Positions 6,613-8,123 of a stretch of DNA of 8,123 bases are shown piece after piece. Where the stretch lies: NCBI GenBank assembly GCA_945866505.1, contig CAMBHH010000157.1, positions 1 through 8,123 of the forward strand. The letters run 5' to 3'. The position numbers and the translations under genes are program-made. The stretch is from Flavobacterium psychrophilum. GTDB taxonomy: Bacteria > Bacteroidota > Bacteroidia > Flavobacteriales > Flavobacteriaceae. The notes below the pieces were generated by a model, which was not told the origin of the DNA, ran no database searches, and saw only the letters and a program-made list of their open reading frames with translations. How positions within the stretch are numbered: the first letter of the stretch is position 1; each line of letters begins with the position of its first letter.

Positions 6613-6645
6613 CGTTCAATTTTTAAATCATTAAATCTTTCAATT
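6613..6645. repeat. AT-rich degenerate repeat before the decayed gene
   Basis: On the minus strand this reads as loosely repeated GATTTAA and AATTGAA units between the trpD stop and the decayed gene's ATG. It resembles in composition the GATTGAAAAATT units on the other side of that gene. The similarity is too weak to call true flanking repeats. Confidence 0.3.
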
Positions 6646-6646
6646 A

Positions 6647-7639
6647 TTATAAACTTAATTCTTGTAATTTATTCAAACTTGCCAATCCTTTTCCAGACAA
6701 TAAACTTTCTTTTGCCAATTCGAAACCTTCAATTATAGTACATTTCGTAACCGTTGCAATTGCCATTCCTGCATTGGCACAAACCACGTTATTTTGGGCT
6801 TCGGTTCCGTTTCCAGAAATGATATTCATAAACATTGTAGCCGATTCTTCGATGGTTTTTCCGCCTTCGATTTCGCTTCGCAATAGTTGTCGAACCCCAA
6901 AATCTTCTGGTCTTAAGACTCCTTCCATACTTTTTGTAATGGTTTTCGTCGGGCAAGTCAAAGATACTTCATCGTAACCATCCAACGAATGTAAAATTGT
7001 AAAATTGATAGCTGTACTTTGGTACAAATACGCATACTTTCTAGCTAATTCGAGATTATAGACGCCAACTAGTTGATTTTTTGGAAAGGATGGATTGATC
7101 ATTGGTCCCAACATATTAAAGAAGGTTCTCACTCCTAACTCTTTTCGGATAGGACCCACATTTTTCATTGCAGGATGGAACAACGGCGCGTGCAAAATAC
7201 AAATACCAGCTTTATCGATACATTTCTCCAAGAAATCATTGTCATTACTGAATTTTACACCCAACTTCTCCATTACATTGCTTGAACCAGAAATAGACGA
7301 AACACCATAATTGCCGTGTTTTGCTACTTTTATGCCTGCTCCAGCAGCCGCAAAAGAGGCTAAAGTTGAGATGTTGAAAGTATCTTTTCCATCTCCACCT
7401 GTTCCGCATAAATCAATAGTGTTGTAGGCGGACAAATTCACCCGAACACACAATTCTAACAAAGCTTCTCGAAAACCTGAAAGTTCATCAATGCTAATAC
7501 TTCTCATCATATAAACAGTAAGAAAAGCAGCAATTTGACTTGGATTATAACTTCCGTTGGAAATATTGAACAAAACATTTTTGGCTTCTTCTTTCGAAAG
7601 CATTTCGTGATTGATGAGTCTGTTTAATATGGTTTTCAT
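6647..7639 (-). CDS. trpD: Anthranilate phosphoribosyltransferase
   Basis: Transfers phosphoribose from PRPP to anthranilate, the second step of tryptophan synthesis. The protein has 330 residues, full length for a stand-alone TrpD with no fused glutamine amidotransferase. The PRPP-binding loop is CGTGGDGKDTFNIST (78-92). KHGN (107-110), R165 in VGPIRKELGVRTFFN and the metal-binding DE pair (D223-E224 in GYDEVSL) are all intact. The N-terminal helical region carries the usual SxxQIAAFL segment. Its ATG directly follows the TAA of the upstream cytochrome gene, so translation is probably coupled. Downstream it is separated from trpC by 465 bases that hold a pseudogene. The usual partners trpE and trpG are not adjacent. 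Confidence 0.97.
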   Translation of the reverse strand: MKTILNRLINHEMLSKEEAKNVLFNISNGSYNPSQIAAFLTVYMMRSISIDELSGFREALLELCVRVNLSAYNTIDLCGTGGDGKDTFNISTLASFAAAGAGIKVAKHGNYGVSSISGSSNVMEKLGVKFSNDNDFLEKCIDKAGICILHAPLFHPAMKNVGPIRKELGVRTFFNMLGPMINPSFPKNQLVGVYNLELARKYAYLYQSTAINFTILHSLDGYDEVSLTCPTKTITKSMEGVLRPEDFGVRQLLRSEIEGGKTIEESATMFMNIISGNGTEAQNNVVCANAGMAIATVTKCTIIEGFELAKESLLSGKGLASLNKLQELSL

Positions 7640-8123
7640 TTATATTTTCTTTTTATTTTCAGACATATATTTTAAATAATCAACAATTTCCTGGGATTGT
7701 TGTTTGGTGATTCCAGGTGTGGGCATTTTCACTTTGTTTCTAAATGAAGCTGGATTCACGATATAATCGACCAATTCATTTTCTTTCCAATATTCAGTGA
7801 CACTTTTGGGATAGTTTAATTCTGGTCCCATTGTGCCTCCAATTCCGTTTATCGAATGGCAGGTTAAACATTGATTTTTGAATAAAGTATATCCCGTTTC
7901 CAATTTTCTATTTTTCAAAGGATACAATTCTAATGTTGATTTATTCAGTGGTTCCAAATATATTTTTACCAAATTATAAGGCCATTTATAACGCGTATCT
8001 TTCTCCGAAACCGATGTGTAAACGATATAAAAAGGGTCTGCGTTCATTTCATTTCCATCTTTTACAATTGGTTCCCATTTAGTTCCTTTTGGCGCATCTA
8101 CATCTTGGAATGCCAAATAGGGT
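7640..8123 (-). CDS. c-type cytochrome, C-terminal part (5' end outside window)
   Basis: The frame stays open to the window edge, giving 160 complete residues. A TTG at 8116 is internal rather than the start: two in-frame codons precede it (Pro-Tyr) and the text PYLAFQDVDAPKGTKWEP reads as mid-protein. The last 85 residues or so are a class I cytochrome c domain: C85-L-T-C88-H89 binds haem covalently, GIGGTMGPELN follows, and M133 in VKMPTPGIT is the likely sixth ligand. The preceding part, with DPFYIVYTSVSE and RYKWPYNLVKIYL, belongs to a second domain that I cannot name. A haem c domain implies export to the periplasm, so a signal peptide should lie upstream of the window. The link to tryptophan synthesis is positional only: its stop abuts the trpD ATG with no gap, so the two share a transcript. 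It may be part of a respiratory or oxidoreductase system. Confidence 0.88.
   Translation of the reverse strand, partial: PYLAFQDVDAPKGTKWEPIVKDGNEMNADPFYIVYTSVSEKDTRYKWPYNLVKIYLEPLNKSTLELYPLKNRKLETGYTLFKNQCLTCHSINGIGGTMGPELNYPKSVTEYWKENELVDYIVNPASFRNKVKMPTPGITKQQSQEIVDYLKYMSENKKKI

Overview
The window is AT-rich. Its genes have no visible Shine-Dalgarno motifs and A-rich start contexts, one Bacteroidota-type promoter (TTG-N18-TAnnTTTG) can be seen, and the protein sequences have a Flavobacteriaceae flavour. I infer a Flavobacterium-like marine, freshwater or soil bacterium; the genus is not proven by the sequence.

Layout. At the left edge is the last 45 codons of an unidentified plus-strand gene (1-138), followed by about 280 bases with no convincing gene. 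All other genes lie on the minus strand, so they are transcribed from right to left. In order of transcription they are: the C-terminal part of a c-type cytochrome (entering from the right edge), trpD, a decayed four-helix-bundle (S23/IVP-type) gene, trpC, trpF, trpB, a small gamma-glutamylcyclotransferase-like gene, trpA, a terminator-like hairpin, about 400 bases of non-coding DNA, and a solitary amt ammonium transporter with its own terminator.

How the genes work together. trpD, trpC, trpF, trpB and trpA encode every step from anthranilate to tryptophan: phosphoribosyl transfer, isomerisation, indole-glycerol-phosphate synthesis, and the alpha and beta subunits of tryptophan synthase. The genes for the first step (trpE/trpG, anthranilate synthase) are not next to trpD. 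That place is held by the cytochrome gene, whose TAA touches the trpD ATG with no gap.

The operon carries several foreign-looking pieces. One is a pseudogene between trpD and trpC. Another is an inverted pair of GC-rich TTC-loop palindromes at the trpC/trpF junction, which supplies the trpC stop codon and most of an N-terminal extension on TrpF. The third is a gamma-glutamylcyclotransferase-like gene that separates trpB from trpA, with a candidate internal promoter just before trpA. I see no defence system, CRISPR array, insertion sequence with a transposase, tRNA or rRNA. The most unusual part is the palindrome pair that has become part of two essential biosynthetic genes.
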